A stretch of DNA of 64,000 nt from Bugulina stolonifera (lineage: Eukaryota > Bryozoa > Gymnolaemata > Cheilostomatida > Bugulidae): positions 14,221,376 to 14,285,375 of the forward strand of contig OW285194.1 of NCBI GenBank assembly GCA_935421135.1, read 5' to 3'. Below are positions 43,401 to 56,900 of this stretch, piece by piece. Below the pieces are notes generated by a model, which saw only the letters and a list, made by a program, of their open reading frames with translations, was not told the DNA's origin and ran no database searches. Numbering within the stretch: the stretch's first letter is position 1; each line of letters begins with the position of its first letter. The translations under genes were made by a program, and so were the position numbers.

Positions 43401-46400
43401 TTTTCTAAAAGGTAGCAACATATAACATACAGCTCACAATGCAGCATTCAACAGTAGTTTCACCTAATGGATAATGAATAACAAACCACTTACCATAGCA
43501 ATGTACAACAAACAGGATAGATCAAATTTGAAAAACAAACAACTTTAGTTGCTTATTCAACACTATGGGTAACAGCAACACCCATGAAACTCATAACAAG
43601 TCTACATAACAACAAAACGAAACGTCAAAAATTAGGTATTTGGCTGTAAATATTTATAATATATCTCCTAATACAATGCTAAGAGCAATGTTTTTATCAT
43701 ATGCAAATAACTTTTATTAATAGTATTTACAAATTAAAAGATAATTGGGTAAAATGCCATTTATGGTACAAGTTGAGAATAAAACCCCTCATTTTAACAT
43801 ACTAATCTTATTTCATAGAATTTAAAAAACTCTCTAAAGCAGATGCCTTATTAACAGGTTTACTGTTGCTCATAGATTTTGATTTCATCAGCTGATTCAC
43901 TTTTTGTTGTTGAAACTTTCGAATTATTGTCCCACTGTGATTGCTAGTCACTCTTGGTTTTACTACGGCCTTCACCCGCACTCCAACAACTTCCCTGTTA
44001 GCTTTAAATGTTTGCATTGGAGATTTTGTGTTCTTGGATAACGAGGGCCGAAATCTGCCATAGGAAACTGGGCTGCTGCTACTACTACAGGTAACAGTGC
44101 TGGGAGAAGACAGGCTGGGGTTGAACTCCATTTGATCAACTGATTGCAGATTAGCCATAACTATGGGCTGCTGTTCCTGCCTTCTTTGCTTTCGCAATTG
44201 ACGTCTCTGTTTAAAGACAGCAGAATGTCTGTCAATAAAGCTTGAATCTGAGCGTTTTTCTCCCTTAGACACGGTGACCATTTTGCACGTGGGACACCGA
44301 TATTTCAATTTATTATGACCATTGAAATAGTTTGAAAGTACTAATTTGCGAAAATTTGACCTTTTATTTATAGTGCTGTCACTGTTTTTAAACTGCTTCA
44401 TAAGTCGAATAATAGTACGACTTGTCTTGGGTTTCGGCTTTAGTTTAAATGTCTTTCGTAGCGATGAACTGCAGGATTCACATGCTGTAGAGATATCTTG
44501 ATATGATGCTTTAGCTTTGAACTGCCGGTGCTCATCAATCTCATCTGGCAAAAATGTCGGTCCAGGGCCTTTATACCTGGTCTTTACAGCATTAGATTGC
44601 AAGTCAAAGTGCCGAGTTAGCTGATCCGTCTGAGAAAATTGGGAACATAACCGAGCTGCTTTTAAGGAAAATTTCAATCTGGCATTCATTTGATCTCCAA
44701 ATTTATGATCTTTCGAAATCATGGTGCTGAATGTTAGAATTTACAGTCCTATTTTCTGTTGAATGGCTTTAGAAAAGCACAAATATATAATGATAGTGGA
44801 GCAGACACAAAACAGCTCACTTGCTCAACTTTAACCACAGGAAACGGATGTAATTGCAACTAGGCTAGCGGCGTCGTCAGCTTTTTACGCCTGAAGACAA
44901 CTCCAAATGTAAAACTGTGTTGCAAAGAGTAGACAATTACAACTTTTTACCACAATGAGCACATTGCATTGCACATGCAAATAAAAGATTTCGAATAATA
45001 ACTAGGAAAAAGTGACTTTCTCCAACTCTCTCACTGCCAATACCTTTTTGCAGTCATGAAGCATAGCATCAAATAAGCAAACCAGTTTAAAAGCAATTTG
45101 TGTCTGCAGCCTCAAGCCCAGTGCAAATCTTATATAAAATATGCACAGCCAGTTGATAACTGATAGTACTGATGTAGCACATACACATCTAGCCTATGTC
45201 TGCTGATCGGTTCACGTATATCTCTAGATTAGGATATTGGTCTGGGCACCAGAATAATCAACCTAAACCAGTATTTGATTAAAGTTCAGTGTAGTGGTAG
45301 TGACTCTAACCTACATAAGATCTGGTTGATTTGACCTGGTGCCCAGGCTAATAAAATATACAATGTACATGTACTGATGACTGCAGTCATCAGTACAAGC
45401 TACAAAAATTTTCCATCAGCACTTTGTTACACACAATGGTTGCTTTGGAGAGTGATCTACCTAAGGCTATGAAATCACATGATAACTAATGCTGCTTCTA
45501 CATGCGTTCTGTTCTGCCAACAGCAGCAGCAGATTCATATCCATCCATTGACTCCCATCAACTGCTGTAAAAGCAACTTACCAATTATTCTCTACATGTG
45601 CATGACTTGCATCTAGAGCAGCGGCTCCCTACCAACGTACCCCTTTGTAAAACTGTGTTTAATCAAGAATATCTTTGGTTTAATTTGATTGATATTGCAA
45701 GTATACATTATCAAAATACCTCGTAAATGCAGTATGGTATGAAATTTTTATGTATCTATTATTCAATGATGACTATGTAGGCCTAATATAACTTTCATCA
45801 ATTGTAGTGTTTTATGGCTTTCACACTAGTTTAGGTCAACTTCATTTGCATCAGCAACCATTTTGATGTTCAGTTCAGTAATAGATGTTGATAATTCATA
45901 ATTGATAGTTTGTAACTGAAAATCACTGTCAAGGATGTATAACTTGTTGTGCCCCCTAGATTCCTAAAATGTACCCCTAGGGGTACATGTACCCCAGGTT
46001 GAGAACCCCTGACCTAGAGCATGCTCGCATGCTAGTGCTGTATATCAACATATGCAAACATTTGGTATTCCTTAGTTATCTTCCCATGATGCCAACAACA
46101 ACCGATGCCTAAATTTCAGCCAAAGCAGTCAGTTTCTTACCGATGGTTGGCCTCAGCTCGGAAATCAGAGCAAATCTTGTGGTGAGTTCATTCTCATTGT
46201 AGTTGACATAATAGCCTTGATGCTGCACTCTGTAGAATTGAGGGGCGGGTTTACACTCCCTGAAGACTATCACTTCTTTCACATCAAACTTGAACTCTTT
46301 CCCATTAACGAAGTAAGATCTGGTAGCCTCAGATCTGTACTCTCCTGTATAAGTAATAACCTCTTTTACAGTGTAGCCAGGTAAGATATAATAATATTCA

Positions 46401-49400
46401 GCTTCAGCCTCTCAAGCTAATATTATTTCATATTGCTTATACTGTCACTGTGCTATTGCTGATATAGAACATGTGTTATATGTCGTACGTACCAGTGTAA
46501 GCACTAAGGCACATCTGCAATGTGCCTCTGCACAGCATAAATACAAACAATCACATTTAATATAACCAATAATACAACACGTAGATTCTTGCCTTTGACT
46601 AAACTTCAAACTTCAAGCATGTATGTGTCCGTATATTATTTATACATGTACATTATACAACGTTCCATATATCTATATATATACAACTGTATATATATAT
46701 AAGACAAGCAGTTAATGTACATGTATATACATTATTCTATTCTAACATGCTTTCCTCTGCAAGGTAAGACGTCCAAGTACCAACCTGATCGTTTCTTGAC
46801 ATAGTCTGCAATATAATTATTGTATGTAGCCTTGGCTCCAACTGTGTTAACGGGGAGGTTACCGTTTATCCTCACCATCATATCACTAGGGGGAACTCTC
46901 ATATCATTGGCCGTTCCATCAGATGTCACACCGGTCATCATGACCTCAAGGTCAACTTTGTCTGTTCCAAAGTCCATAGTAGCGGAATAGTTCATGATTC
47001 CACCTGTAAAGACGTGATCGCTAATGACAGGAAACAGAAAACTACATCATCATATAACAGCTACTAAAAGAGACTATTGTGTAAGTCGCGATAAGCTATG
47101 AAAAACTATCATGATAAAGGCAGTAGTGTTTTGCTTTGGGCAGCCATGTTGAGGGAGCTTGTACTATATGTACTATATGTACATGTACATGTAGTTCACA
47201 CATACAACTATTGCACCCTAGTAAAACCTTGAATACCAACTGTTAGACAATTAGTATGATTGCTTATTGTTTACTTATCTGTTGATGACTGACACCTAAA
47301 CAGCATGAGGAATATTTACGTTAAACAAAGTGATAATGTATCATAGGTGATATATCATGACGCATACAATATAGTCTACTAAAGTGTGGATACTGCAGCA
47401 CGCAGTTGAAAGGTCGTCAGATAGAACGGAATGCCATCTTATCAGATGATGTCAAATTATTTTAGAGTTGGCTGACGAGTTTGTTTGCATGAAGGAAATC
47501 CTTTTAACAAATACAACTGACCATATTTTCCAAGAGAACATTTTTCATGCTAGTTCTAATTGTTGAATCACTGCTCTTTCACAGCAACTACCCTAAACGA
47601 GTTCAGCCTATGATGTAGATGAGATCACTGTGGACAAGTAATTTACTTACACAGCTTCATTTTTTGTCCTACATACCAAAAGATAATATCGTGGAATAGT
47701 AAATTACTCAAAACACCGTATTACATATTGGGATTTGCATGTATACTCGAGCTAAAAAAACTCACCAGTTATGGCGAATCCATTTTCAGTACTTCCTGCA
47801 GAGGTGGTGGCAAACAGCCATCCCATGAGCTCCCCAAGTATAACCAGAATTTGCATGGGGTATCCAGTGAGGGGAGGCAACTTACTAATAGCTGTGTAGG
47901 TTCTAGCCTCGTCTACTGCCACATAGACATACATACCAGTACCATCGAGATCCTTGTCATTCACTGTCCCACTGATTTTGCCATTCACCCAGAGAGCAGT
48001 GTCTGTAAAGGAATATTATACAAGTGATATGAGGGGGATCAACCCAAACGACTATACTCGTACAATGACCCAATTTTACCCAATCAAAGGCTTACAAAGC
48101 CTGGGTAAGTATTCATATTTACACGTATTATGTTATATTCTTTAATTTAGCAATACAAGGTTGGATACTAAAGTATGCACTCATTTCAACACATTTGTTT
48201 CTAGCTGGATAGAAATTTCAATTTGCAGTACTAGCTTTCCCATGAACTAATTAGAAGTTGATCATGGAAGAGAAACGAATTGAAATAGACACATTATTAC
48301 CTTCAAGACAAGAGACTCCGTTTCCATAGTAACCAACTCTACATACACAGCAGGTATCTTCACAGACGGCATTAGCACTACAGATTTGAGAGCAACCATC
48401 AACGATCTCATTTCCTGTTGGTCCTGAAACACATCCACAAATATAGGGTTGGGTTGAACAACAAAGGCGCTGATGCCTAATGCATACAAGTTGCCATATA
48501 AAATGTGCTATGAATAAAAGGTACAATATGCTCATACTACAAGTCTTCGGCTAAATACTTGTCGCATTCATGACTCTAGCTTGATCATAATTGAGTCCAG
48601 AGATATCTGCTCACCTGGTTCAGGCGTCGTCTGCACATTGTTTGGGTTGGGCTGCTCTATCGCTGTCAGATATCCAATTTTATACATCCACACTCCTGGA
48701 ATACCTGCGTTGCTTTGTCTGAGAAAATAAATATTATTTGTGAAATTTCATTATGTTGTAGGCAGCACTATGGATGCTGACTTTGTTATCCTCTAAGTTA
48801 ATACTGTAAAGTGTAAAGCAAATAAAATATTGCTTACTGATCCCAGGTAGAAGCCTCTTTAAAGCCACTTCCAGGTAGAACTATTGGGCCGTACTGTTGA
48901 GGCCCGCTGTCAAAGCCAGCTTGGGCCGAGACCTCTGGTATGTCAGGTTTTAACTCTGCCTGAATCCATCTGATATTTTTGTCCAGATAAATAAACATGG
49001 CATAACTCCTGAATCCATCAGATCCAATAACCAGCTGGAAGGTGTTCAACTAAAAAGCACAACCACAGTTATATTGACTTTCATAGTTATATACTAGAGA
49101 ATAGATTAGCCCAACATGTAAATTGAAGATTACATTTTGTTAGCTTCCTGAAAGACATCTATGTACATGTATTTATACAAGTATGGGCCTGAAATTATTT
49201 CATGTTAGAGATATCTGGTTAGTCAACATCCAGCAATATTACGTTCAAATTCCAGGACTAGCCTATTTCAGGGTAGACTAGTGGTATTCAGCTTGGTACT
49301 GATTTGAACAATATTGTCGGAGAGCCTCCATTACTAACAACTAAAATAGTTCCAACTACTTTTTCTACAAACCCTTTCGAATTGGTGATGGTACGCCCCG

Positions 49401-52400
49401 ACATTAACCCAAGTTACAATCAGCAGGGTTAAAGGTTCAAATGCAGCTTCTGGGCGAAAGACTCGGTTGATGTCTTTTGCAGCTTGCTCTAGTTCTGGCA
49501 AATCTTTGGTTTCTCTACAGAAATACGACACTCGGTGTTTCACCTTCTTGTTACAGGTGTCTGACATAAGGCGGCTAATGTTCATTAGTACATCAGGGGA
49601 TATGAGTTCACAAGTGAACGCTTTCTTCATACTATCAAGAAGCTAATGGAGACTTAGAGGCAATGACATCTTGGCCCTTACAGAATAACATCCATACATG
49701 TACTGTTTAATTGTAGGCTATATGCATTTACCTGTAGTACACTTCTCCAGAGGAACTAGTGTCAATATCGGCGTAGAACGGGGCGACTACTTCTCTACCA
49801 AGTGGAAATAACTCCCCAGTGTACTCAGCTAAAGGTCCGTCAAAGGAGATGAGACCATTCGTACTAATCTGTAAGGAAACAGCAGTGTAGAGTGTCGTGT
49901 TATCTGATTGGTGACACAAAGGTATTGAACAGTCAGGAGGTGAACGTTTACACGCTCTGGGTCCTCTGCAATCCTCAACCAGCTATTCAATCATATCCTA
50001 CCACATAACAAGTTCAATTTGCAGGCTAAACTCACACAGTGGGAGGAATGGAAGGTATCAACTCATTCATAAGATAGAAAGAGGATGGTTTCAGCATAAA
50101 AAGTGAGGAGAAGTTCTGTAATCTATTTGTACATAACTGTTACACGATTTGCACACGACTTGCACACAACTTACACATGACTTATACATTACTTGTACAC
50201 AACTTACACATGACTTATACATGTCTTGCACACAACTTACACATGACTTATACATGACTTGTACATGACTTGTTCCAGAGTAAAATAAATAAAATAATAT
50301 GCAGCTGCTGAGCAAGCAATGTTTGCTGTAAAACAGTTGGCCAATAACAGATGTCAGAGTGTCTGCCTCAATATGTTACTTTAATGATTAGCTACATCCC
50401 ACAGACATAATCCATGCACCTTATCATAACTTTATATCCTGGCTAATAATACTGAAAATTTACTATGGAATGTCGCTAGCAGGACTGTATGCCTGAGTTT
50501 GTACATCAGCCTTGCAGTATGACAGAGATAGCTCACACTGAAACGTACAACATAATATGAGAATAGATTGTCACACGTTCTGGATAAATACAGGTACAGA
50601 TGGAATTTTATCATAATATTTCCTATAGTCAAGATTTCATAGGACGCTGCCACTGTAAAAGTAACTGCAAGCCTGGTATTAGTTTGTTATGTGAGTGTAA
50701 TAATAAAACTGAAGCATATTAATTCCTGACCCATTTATGTCTTAGTGTATGCACAGAATACATTATTATATTAGTATCATATCTGCTGCCACGTACTAAG
50801 AACAGGGTGGGTATAGCGTAATTTGAACTTGTCCCCAACCTTGAGTTTCATGACACTTTGGTTGAATTAGTAATTCAATACAGATGTACACTTGAGAAAT
50901 TAAGACAAGGACAGTATGAGGTATAAAAACTAGCTGCTTTTGAAACAACAAAGGCAGCATCAAACCTTCTTCCCCCAGCTGACTCTGGCTGTATGAGTGT
51001 ATATCATGGCAAGAGTTTACTCTTTCAATGCTGAGGGAGGCAAGAAATAGTGGTGCACAACGTACCTGTAGTGATGTATAAAATATGCGAAGTGCATGAT
51101 ATAATATGCTACATATTTCATGAAGGCCTACCAACCATGTAGATATTCTACAATTTAATATTTAGGTCAACAATAGGACAGTTGAATATGTGACTTTTTA
51201 TTTAGCCATATTTATAGCATGGCAATAAAAATGAATCTGTTTTGTGTGTAGCCTATAATATACATGCATATGCAGCTATTCATACACATGTGCATGTAGA
51301 TATATATACACACTCGCTTGGTAGTACATACTATAATTGTCAAGCCTAAATGTCAGTAAATGATGATCTCAAAACAATAATTATGAGCTTCATAGAGATC
51401 TGTGAGGACTCAGAAATAGGTTATGTCTAAAACAGTTCCTCCTGTACAAGATACTGTACTGTAGCATAAAGTTCCCGCTATTATACAAATAATATAATGT
51501 ATCTACAGATACCTGTGACACATCTTGTGTCTGGAATAGTATGAGTGAAGCACAAGGACTCATTGTCTGGATAGGTATGTGGTATGTACAAAGGAAGTAC
51601 ATTGCAAGGGCAGCCACAATACTCAGGGACCTCTTACAAAGAATAGCCTAAGAGCTTTGAACAATTATTGGGAAAGATTGAGATAGTTCCTCACAGTCCC
51701 CTAATCAGTTATATCCATTATAAGTCTTTAGCTCTGACTCATGCTGCTAATCAGGTGGGATAACAAAGCAGCTACTATCTACTCCACACAGGCTGAGATA
51801 GAGACATTATAGTGCTGCCGATGCCAATATACAACCATCCTACTTATCACTAATGAGTAGTGAAGAGGTAAGGGGTGTACATGTAGTGTTAGCTGCTGGA
51901 ACTAGAGACTAGTTATGTTGGTTACTAGTCTCAGTAAAAGCTCCATCTAGTGGTGCTTGCATGGAACCACCAAATAAACACACTATCTTAGATAACAGAA
52001 AACTTGCATCCCAAACAAAACAGGAACAATAACAGGAATTATTAGTGACAATGTAGACTCCTAGTAGTTATTATAGTAGTCCAAGTGAGAATGTTGTGGA
52101 ACTATGAACTTGTGAATTTTGTCCCACATTGAAAACCAATTTTTCACAGACCCAGCAATACCCCAAATATACCCCATTTTCATATGTTTGTATTCACGGT
52201 ATGACATGAAATGTCTCCATTATGTAGACTAGACATGCCACCTATCAACTCAACAATTCGCTGAATCTGTAAAACAGTTAGAAAATTTAGCAGCTTGAGT
52301 GATTCAGAGAGAATAGTGATGCTACAGGACATTTATTCATTAATCTAATCAACCAATACTGTTATGCATGCAACATACTTTAAAATCTAATAAAGTATGT

Positions 52401-53409
52401 CTCTTTTTTGTTAATAACTGTGCATCAAAGTAAAAGTGCTGTTAAATTTCAAATCTTGTTTGTACCAGTCCATAAGTATCATTTTTTTGACAAGTTACCA
52501 ATACCCTACGTCATGACAGCTGTAGCCTACCGCACCAATGAACCTATGTGACATTAGGTATTCTACATTAAATATGTAATTTATATAGTACAGCATAAAT
52601 ATATAGATATTACACTCTCACCAGACAAAATACACCACATAATATAGAGCCTACAGACTAAAGAGAATCCAGCTTCCAGAAAGAAAGAAAACAACCTTAA
52701 AGCAAATAATATGAATAATAGTGATAAATAAAAGAGATTCAAGCATGGAACGCTTCACTACAAATATTGTTTCTTCTGAACCTACAAACCTTGTATAAGG
52801 GAAGACCCTTATGGTATGTAAAGGCCGCACACTGTTACATGTAGAATTCATACGTCAACTACATTATAGAATATTTGTAGACTACTACGTATATACATCT
52901 CCTATCTACACGTACACGCAGTGTTACTGTTACCTCTGTAAGCGTTATGTTGTTAAACTCACAGTCACCAATAGGCTTATACATGATTGTAGATCTACAC
53001 AGTTTACATACAATAATTACACATGTAATTGATAACATTGTTAGAATGATGCGTGTGAATATAAAAATGATGTGAAACCTACCAAATACACTGTCTATGC
53101 ATGATTGCAGCATCCATAATATTGCATAATAAATTATGTTATATGTATTGTTATTTATTGTAAGTAAAGTATATAAGGATATTTGCTTACCCAAACTGAA
53201 TTTTTCCTCTGTGAGTAGAAGACTATGGGAATGTCAAGATCAAATTTTTCTGAAGAAACGTCATCACCAATGTCCAAACTCTCATCTAGTGCTATACCAT
53301 AGGGATAGAACACATCAACACTAGCGGTATGCACGCTACTCCACAAGATGGTGGTGAAAACCACACTCAGAAAAGTCTTCCAGTTCATAATTCTATTACA
53401 ATGTTGCAT
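37447..53409 (-). CDS. NID: Nidogen (entactin), basement-membrane glycoprotein, 23 exons
   Basis: Exons: 53409-53191, 49868-49732, 49631-49373, 49049-48838, 48718-48615, 48423-48301, 48002-47766, 47003-46785, 46344-46141, 43316-43203, 43006-42887, 42754-42617, 42486-42352, 42085-41918, 41719-41600, 41116-40967, 40514-40386, 40025-39906, 39724-39614, 39324-39199, 38811-38640, 38206-37806, 37577-37447; 1,282 aa (human NID1 about 1,247). Nidogen links laminin to type IV collagen and perlecan. Domains: signal peptide (ATG 53409, or 53388 giving [16 protein letters not shown]), NIDO ~74-300 ([11 protein letters not shown]), EGF ~311-351, G2F barrel ~352-571 ([27 protein letters not shown]), nine EGFs 572-969 (one per exon; DLDEC calcium-binding type in exon 11), YWTD propeller ~970-1239 ([51 protein letters not shown]), final EGF. 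Every junction is GT-AG and in phase. No thyroglobulin type-1 domain (CWCV) is found between EGFs and propeller, unlike vertebrate nidogens. Intron 9 hosts another gene. Confidence 0.96.
40699..40985. repeat. 57-bp minisatellite that copies the nidogen exon 16 splice donor
   Basis: The end of exon 16, its donor (CTACTACAG|GTAAGTCC) and the start of intron 16 are repeated with a 57-bp period. Donor junctions on the minus strand fall at 40967, 40910, 40853, 40796 and 40739; the last unit differs slightly (GATGTAGAAC). Reading past the first donor meets an in-frame TGA within the unit, so only the 40967 donor preserves the protein. Confidence 0.95.
41225..41430. repeat. 44-bp minisatellite in nidogen intron 15
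   Basis: About five copies of a 44-bp unit beginning CAGTGTTTGATATATATGTC. The later copies gain a few bases (CTAACC). Confidence 0.9.
43713..43718 (-). terminator. Probable polyadenylation signal of the nested gene
   Basis: AATAAA on the minus strand, 90 bp past the stop of the C18orf21-like gene and within nidogen intron 9. Confidence 0.45.
43808..44722 (-). CDS. C18orf21: C18orf21/RMP24-like protein, intronless, nested in nidogen intron 9
   Basis: A 304-aa open frame in one exon. Two CxxC pairs (CESC at 81-84, CPTC at 143-146) bracket a basic segment ([19 protein letters not shown] and KLVLSNYF); the far end reads [10 protein letters not shown]. Human C18orf21 (UPF0711) has the same order: CPYC, LKPKARLTPKIQKLL, CKTCN, then a C-terminal FRNFLSSLK. 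That protein has recently been reported as an RNase MRP-specific subunit (RMP24), which would place it in nucleolar rRNA processing. The identification rests on remembered motif order, not on an alignment. The gene has its own ATG, stop and downstream AATAAA. It lies between nidogen exons 10 (43316) and 9 (46141), on the same strand. The middle (170-250) is Gln/Ser-rich and probably disordered. Confidence 0.75.
   Translation of the reverse strand: MISKDHKFGDQMNARLKFSLKAARLCSQFSQTDQLTRHFDLQSNAVKTRYKGPGPTFLPDEIDEHRQFKAKASYQDISTACESCSSSLRKTFKLKPKPKTSRTIIRLMKQFKNSDSTINKRSNFRKLVLSNYFNGHNKLKYRCPTCKMVTVSKGEKRSDSSFIDRHSAVFKQRRQLRKQRRQEQQPIVMANLQSVDQMEFNPSLSSPSTVTCSSSSSPVSYGRFRPSLSKNTKSPMQTFKANREVVGVRVKAVVKPRVTSNHSGTIIRKFQQQKVNQLMKSKSMSNSKPVNKASALESFLNSMK
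45619..46011. mobile_element. hAT MITE with 8-bp target duplication, nidogen intron 9
   Basis: A 393-bp element with ends CAGCGGCTCCCTACC and, on the minus strand, CAGGGGTTCTCAACC. The latter is the classic hAT (Charlie-like) terminus. The flanking octamers ATCTAGAG (45611-45618) and ACCTAGAG (46012-46019) match at seven of eight positions. The subterminal CCCCTAGGGGTACATGTACCCC-like palindromes are also typical of such MITEs. No coding capacity. Confidence 0.88.
50130..50280. repeat. Minisatellite in nidogen intron 1
   Basis: Repeats of a ~20-bp theme (ACACAACTTACACATGACTT and ATACATGACTTGT). It lies in the large first intron (49869-53190), where I see no other gene; open frames at 50091-50315 and 50796-51134 carry no recognisable domain. 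Confidence 0.8.
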
Positions 53410-53954
53410 ATAATACTATTCTGCAACAAAACTGTTCCACGTTTCCCAAACTACACTCTGTCACACTGATTACCATATCAGTAATACTGTAAAGCCTGTA
53501 TCTATCAGCTCATAGCACTAGGATTATTTATTGCCACTGGCTAGGCATCCAATCAGTATGCAGTTAGGAGTACATAACTCCAGTATTTGTTTCTGCAAAA
53601 TACAGCGCAATGCTGCTTTGAACGAAGTTGCTTCCTCATGCTAATGAATTTCTTGTAACAAGAGTCAAGAAACTCATTCCGACTTTTTTCCTTGGTTTTT
53701 CATTGGATCAAAACAAAGATACTGTCTTTGATCAATGTAACTAAATACTAGTAACTGTGATCAGATTTGACCAAAGTTATAGAAATTATCAAGAACTTTG
53801 ATTTTATTTTGTTTTTTTTTCTGTACAGAATAGATATAAAGCAGCAATTTATTTTGTTCTTAGCACTATCGCTATGTAACTCACGTTAAATGCTTGAATT
53901 GTACACTTTTACTTTCACTTTCACTTTGATGTTCATCCCTTTCTCCTGGTAACC
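53410..53954. promoter_or_regulatory. Divergent promoter region of nidogen and PHF10
   Basis: Only 545 bp separate the two start codons, which point away from each other, so both promoters and 5' UTRs must lie here or in unseen upstream exons. I see no reliable TATA box or CpG island. A repeated pyrimidine-rich element (ACTTTTACTTTCACTTTCAC) lies just before the PHF10 ATG. Confidence 0.6.
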
Positions 53955-56900
53955 ATGTCTGAGTCTGAACCTGATAATTGCATCCAACCAGCTGATCCAG
54001 ATCCAGCTCAAATCCTAGAGACAGAAGACAAGGCAGATGGTTAGTCAAATAAATCGTTACATTGATTATAAAGGAATGGCTAAATTGCTAAATGGGAATA
54101 GCATACACATTTCTAGTTATTAATTATAATTATTTCAATTTATTTTAATGCATTGATTGTCATTCTAATCTCTTATGAAGACACACAGACGTGGTGTTCT
54201 TTTTTACAAGACTAGTTGTAGTCTTGACTTCAATTGAAATTTTATTCCGCTTTCTTTCACTTTGACTTTCAAAGATTCTGCTCACCTTCACTTTGTTCAT
54301 TTGACCTGTTTTTCTATTCAACCAATATGTGTAGTCTAGAGTATGTATAGTTAGTATGGTTTAGTGTAGTATAGTAAGAGTATACATGTTTGTTATTCTA
54401 CCAATATGAATAATGTTTCAGTAGAAACTGAGCAACTAACACCAACAGAAGATGGTGCAGAGAGTGGTGTAGCTACTGATAATAATATGGCTAGTAACTT
54501 ACATAAAGTTGAAGCAAGGACTACTTCGTCTACTTCTCCAAATGATGTTGCTTGTCGTTCACCAACACCTGTAGAGGCCGATAAAGAAGTAATGCAAGAA
54601 GAGAAGGTCCCATCCTCTCAAACTGAAACTGTCACAGATGTTTCTGAAGCATTAGATGTCGCTACTGATAAAAATAGAGACAGTCCCATGGATGAAACTG
54701 AGTCTACTACCGTGAGTGCTATTCCTCATAATACTGAAAGTCCAGTAACAGAGAACGCAGTCCCACAAGGGTGTACTGTCTTACCTACGGAGGGAGACGT
54801 TCACTCTGTAGCTACATCCGTAGCCTTAGCTGCTGTTGATGAGGATAGCTGTCAATCAGTGACCTTGTCTGAACCAACAACTTCACCCCAGAAGAAAACA
54901 CGGGTTACTAACAGCAAGCTTATGCTTACAAGGTATAGCATAGGCTACTCATAGTCCTACCTATATCTTATGCTATATGTATGACTGGCCATAAGGGAGT
55001 GCTTAATACAAAAATTGATTTGCGATATTGTGAGGGCCTATTTGTAAATGGCGTCATGGGGAGATCTCATTGATTATATGTACTACTTTTTGTGTGTTTT
55101 GTGCAGTTCTAACCATCCTTTTCTTGCAGCCTATTTGGAATGCGGTTACTAACATGCCTTAGTGCTAGTAGTACTCTTTTGAAATCGCTGGGCTTCCTGT
55201 AATTTTATGGGCACTAGTAAATTGAATTAAATTTATTGTTATTTTAAAGTTAATTTAAATAATTATATATAAAACATTCACTCGATTCATTCTATATACA
55301 TGTATAATGCAATGTTGCTTTTCCGTTCCACTCAGCCTTCCTCAGGGCGTGGGAGCTGATGCACTATTTGAATACAAGTGGCCCCCCACCGATAACCATT
55401 CAGACTACTGGATGTTACAAGAACAAGTGTCTACTTTTCTTGATGTCAAATCTTTCCGTAGGAAATACCCAGGTTTGTCCTTTACACAAAAAATAAAATC
55501 TGCATGCTAGATCATTACAGGCTTTTAATTTTACAATATCAGCTGGTTTAACTGGGGTTTGGGTTGTGAATTGCAGATTTAGAGAGAAGACAGATTGAGA
55601 TGGAAGAGAGGAACTACTTGTTGAGTGTTGGAGCTGTTACAGAGATGCAGTGTGACCTTGGTAAGCATGACAGTACCAAGTGTAGGTTAACACAGTGATT
55701 GCTCTCAAGGTACTAGAGCTTTATAGTCTACATGTCGAGCTGTTTTTATTTAGGTTTGACAGCCTTGAGGAGTGATGACATCTCAGATCTGATGATGCAG
55801 GACTACTCCGATAAATATGAGGTCGGTATCTCTAACTTGTTTTACATTTTCTCACCTGGATATGATATTTTTGATACCCTTCATGTATGATATACAATGT
55901 GCATGTTCATGTGACCTTTTGAATTCAAGGACACTCTATCCACGGCATTGACCTCTTGCCAGTGATTCTTGGGCTTTAATATTTGTATTAACTTGATATT
56001 ATGCATTCCTATTTTCAACTAGTCAAAGTGATATGCCACACAAGCATTCAGCTAGCTTCATTGTTTAATACCCCGAAATTATACACACATTGTGTGTTCA
56101 CAATAACAGTGTTCACAGTGACTGCCGATTAAGAATAGCGAATACATTGTACATGTGAATTTATAAGGTCAGTAGGGTTAGCACTATTAGATGATAATAA
56201 TCGTGCAATGTTTAGTTCCAATGTGTAGCCTATTCAGTGTGCAGTCGCTCACTAACTCCGGATTCTTGCTTGTTTTAATGGTAAAGGAGTGAAAACTTCT
56301 CAGATCATAGCCTCAGTTCCATGCTTTTACAAGCATGTGAGTTGGTACACGTATGTCATATGTTTGTATTTGTTATACCCTGTTTGTAGGAATACGCTAA
56401 GGTGCTAAGGAAGAGGGAGGAGGAGAGGATAGCCAAGAGGCACCAACATCTTCAGGATCTGCAGACATCCACTCCGGCTCAGCCAGCCGTTAGCAAGATG
56501 GATATAAAGAAGTTGACGGAGAAAGCTGTGAAAGCTGCTGCCAACTACAATGCTTTCCTTATGAGAGAGAAGAGGGAGGAGAGGAGACATTATTTTGATA
56601 TCCAGACTGGGGTGGGTGTGGCTAGCTATGAATAGTCTATGTTTCCGCTGTATAATTTTGTCAGCACTTTAGTCTGATCATTACAACTAAAAATGGTTGA
56701 TTTTAGTTAATTTGAGGAAAATAGTGACAAATCAGGTATGCTTGGATTCTTTTGGGACAGTCCCTCTATCTTTGCTGTAGGCTTAGGTTAGATGATATTT
56801 ACTCATAGATGCATAGACCTAGATATTATGTAATCTGTACTTATGCGGCTCTTCAGTTCAGGGTCTGGTTGTGTAGTACATGTCTACTTTCTCAGCCGTG

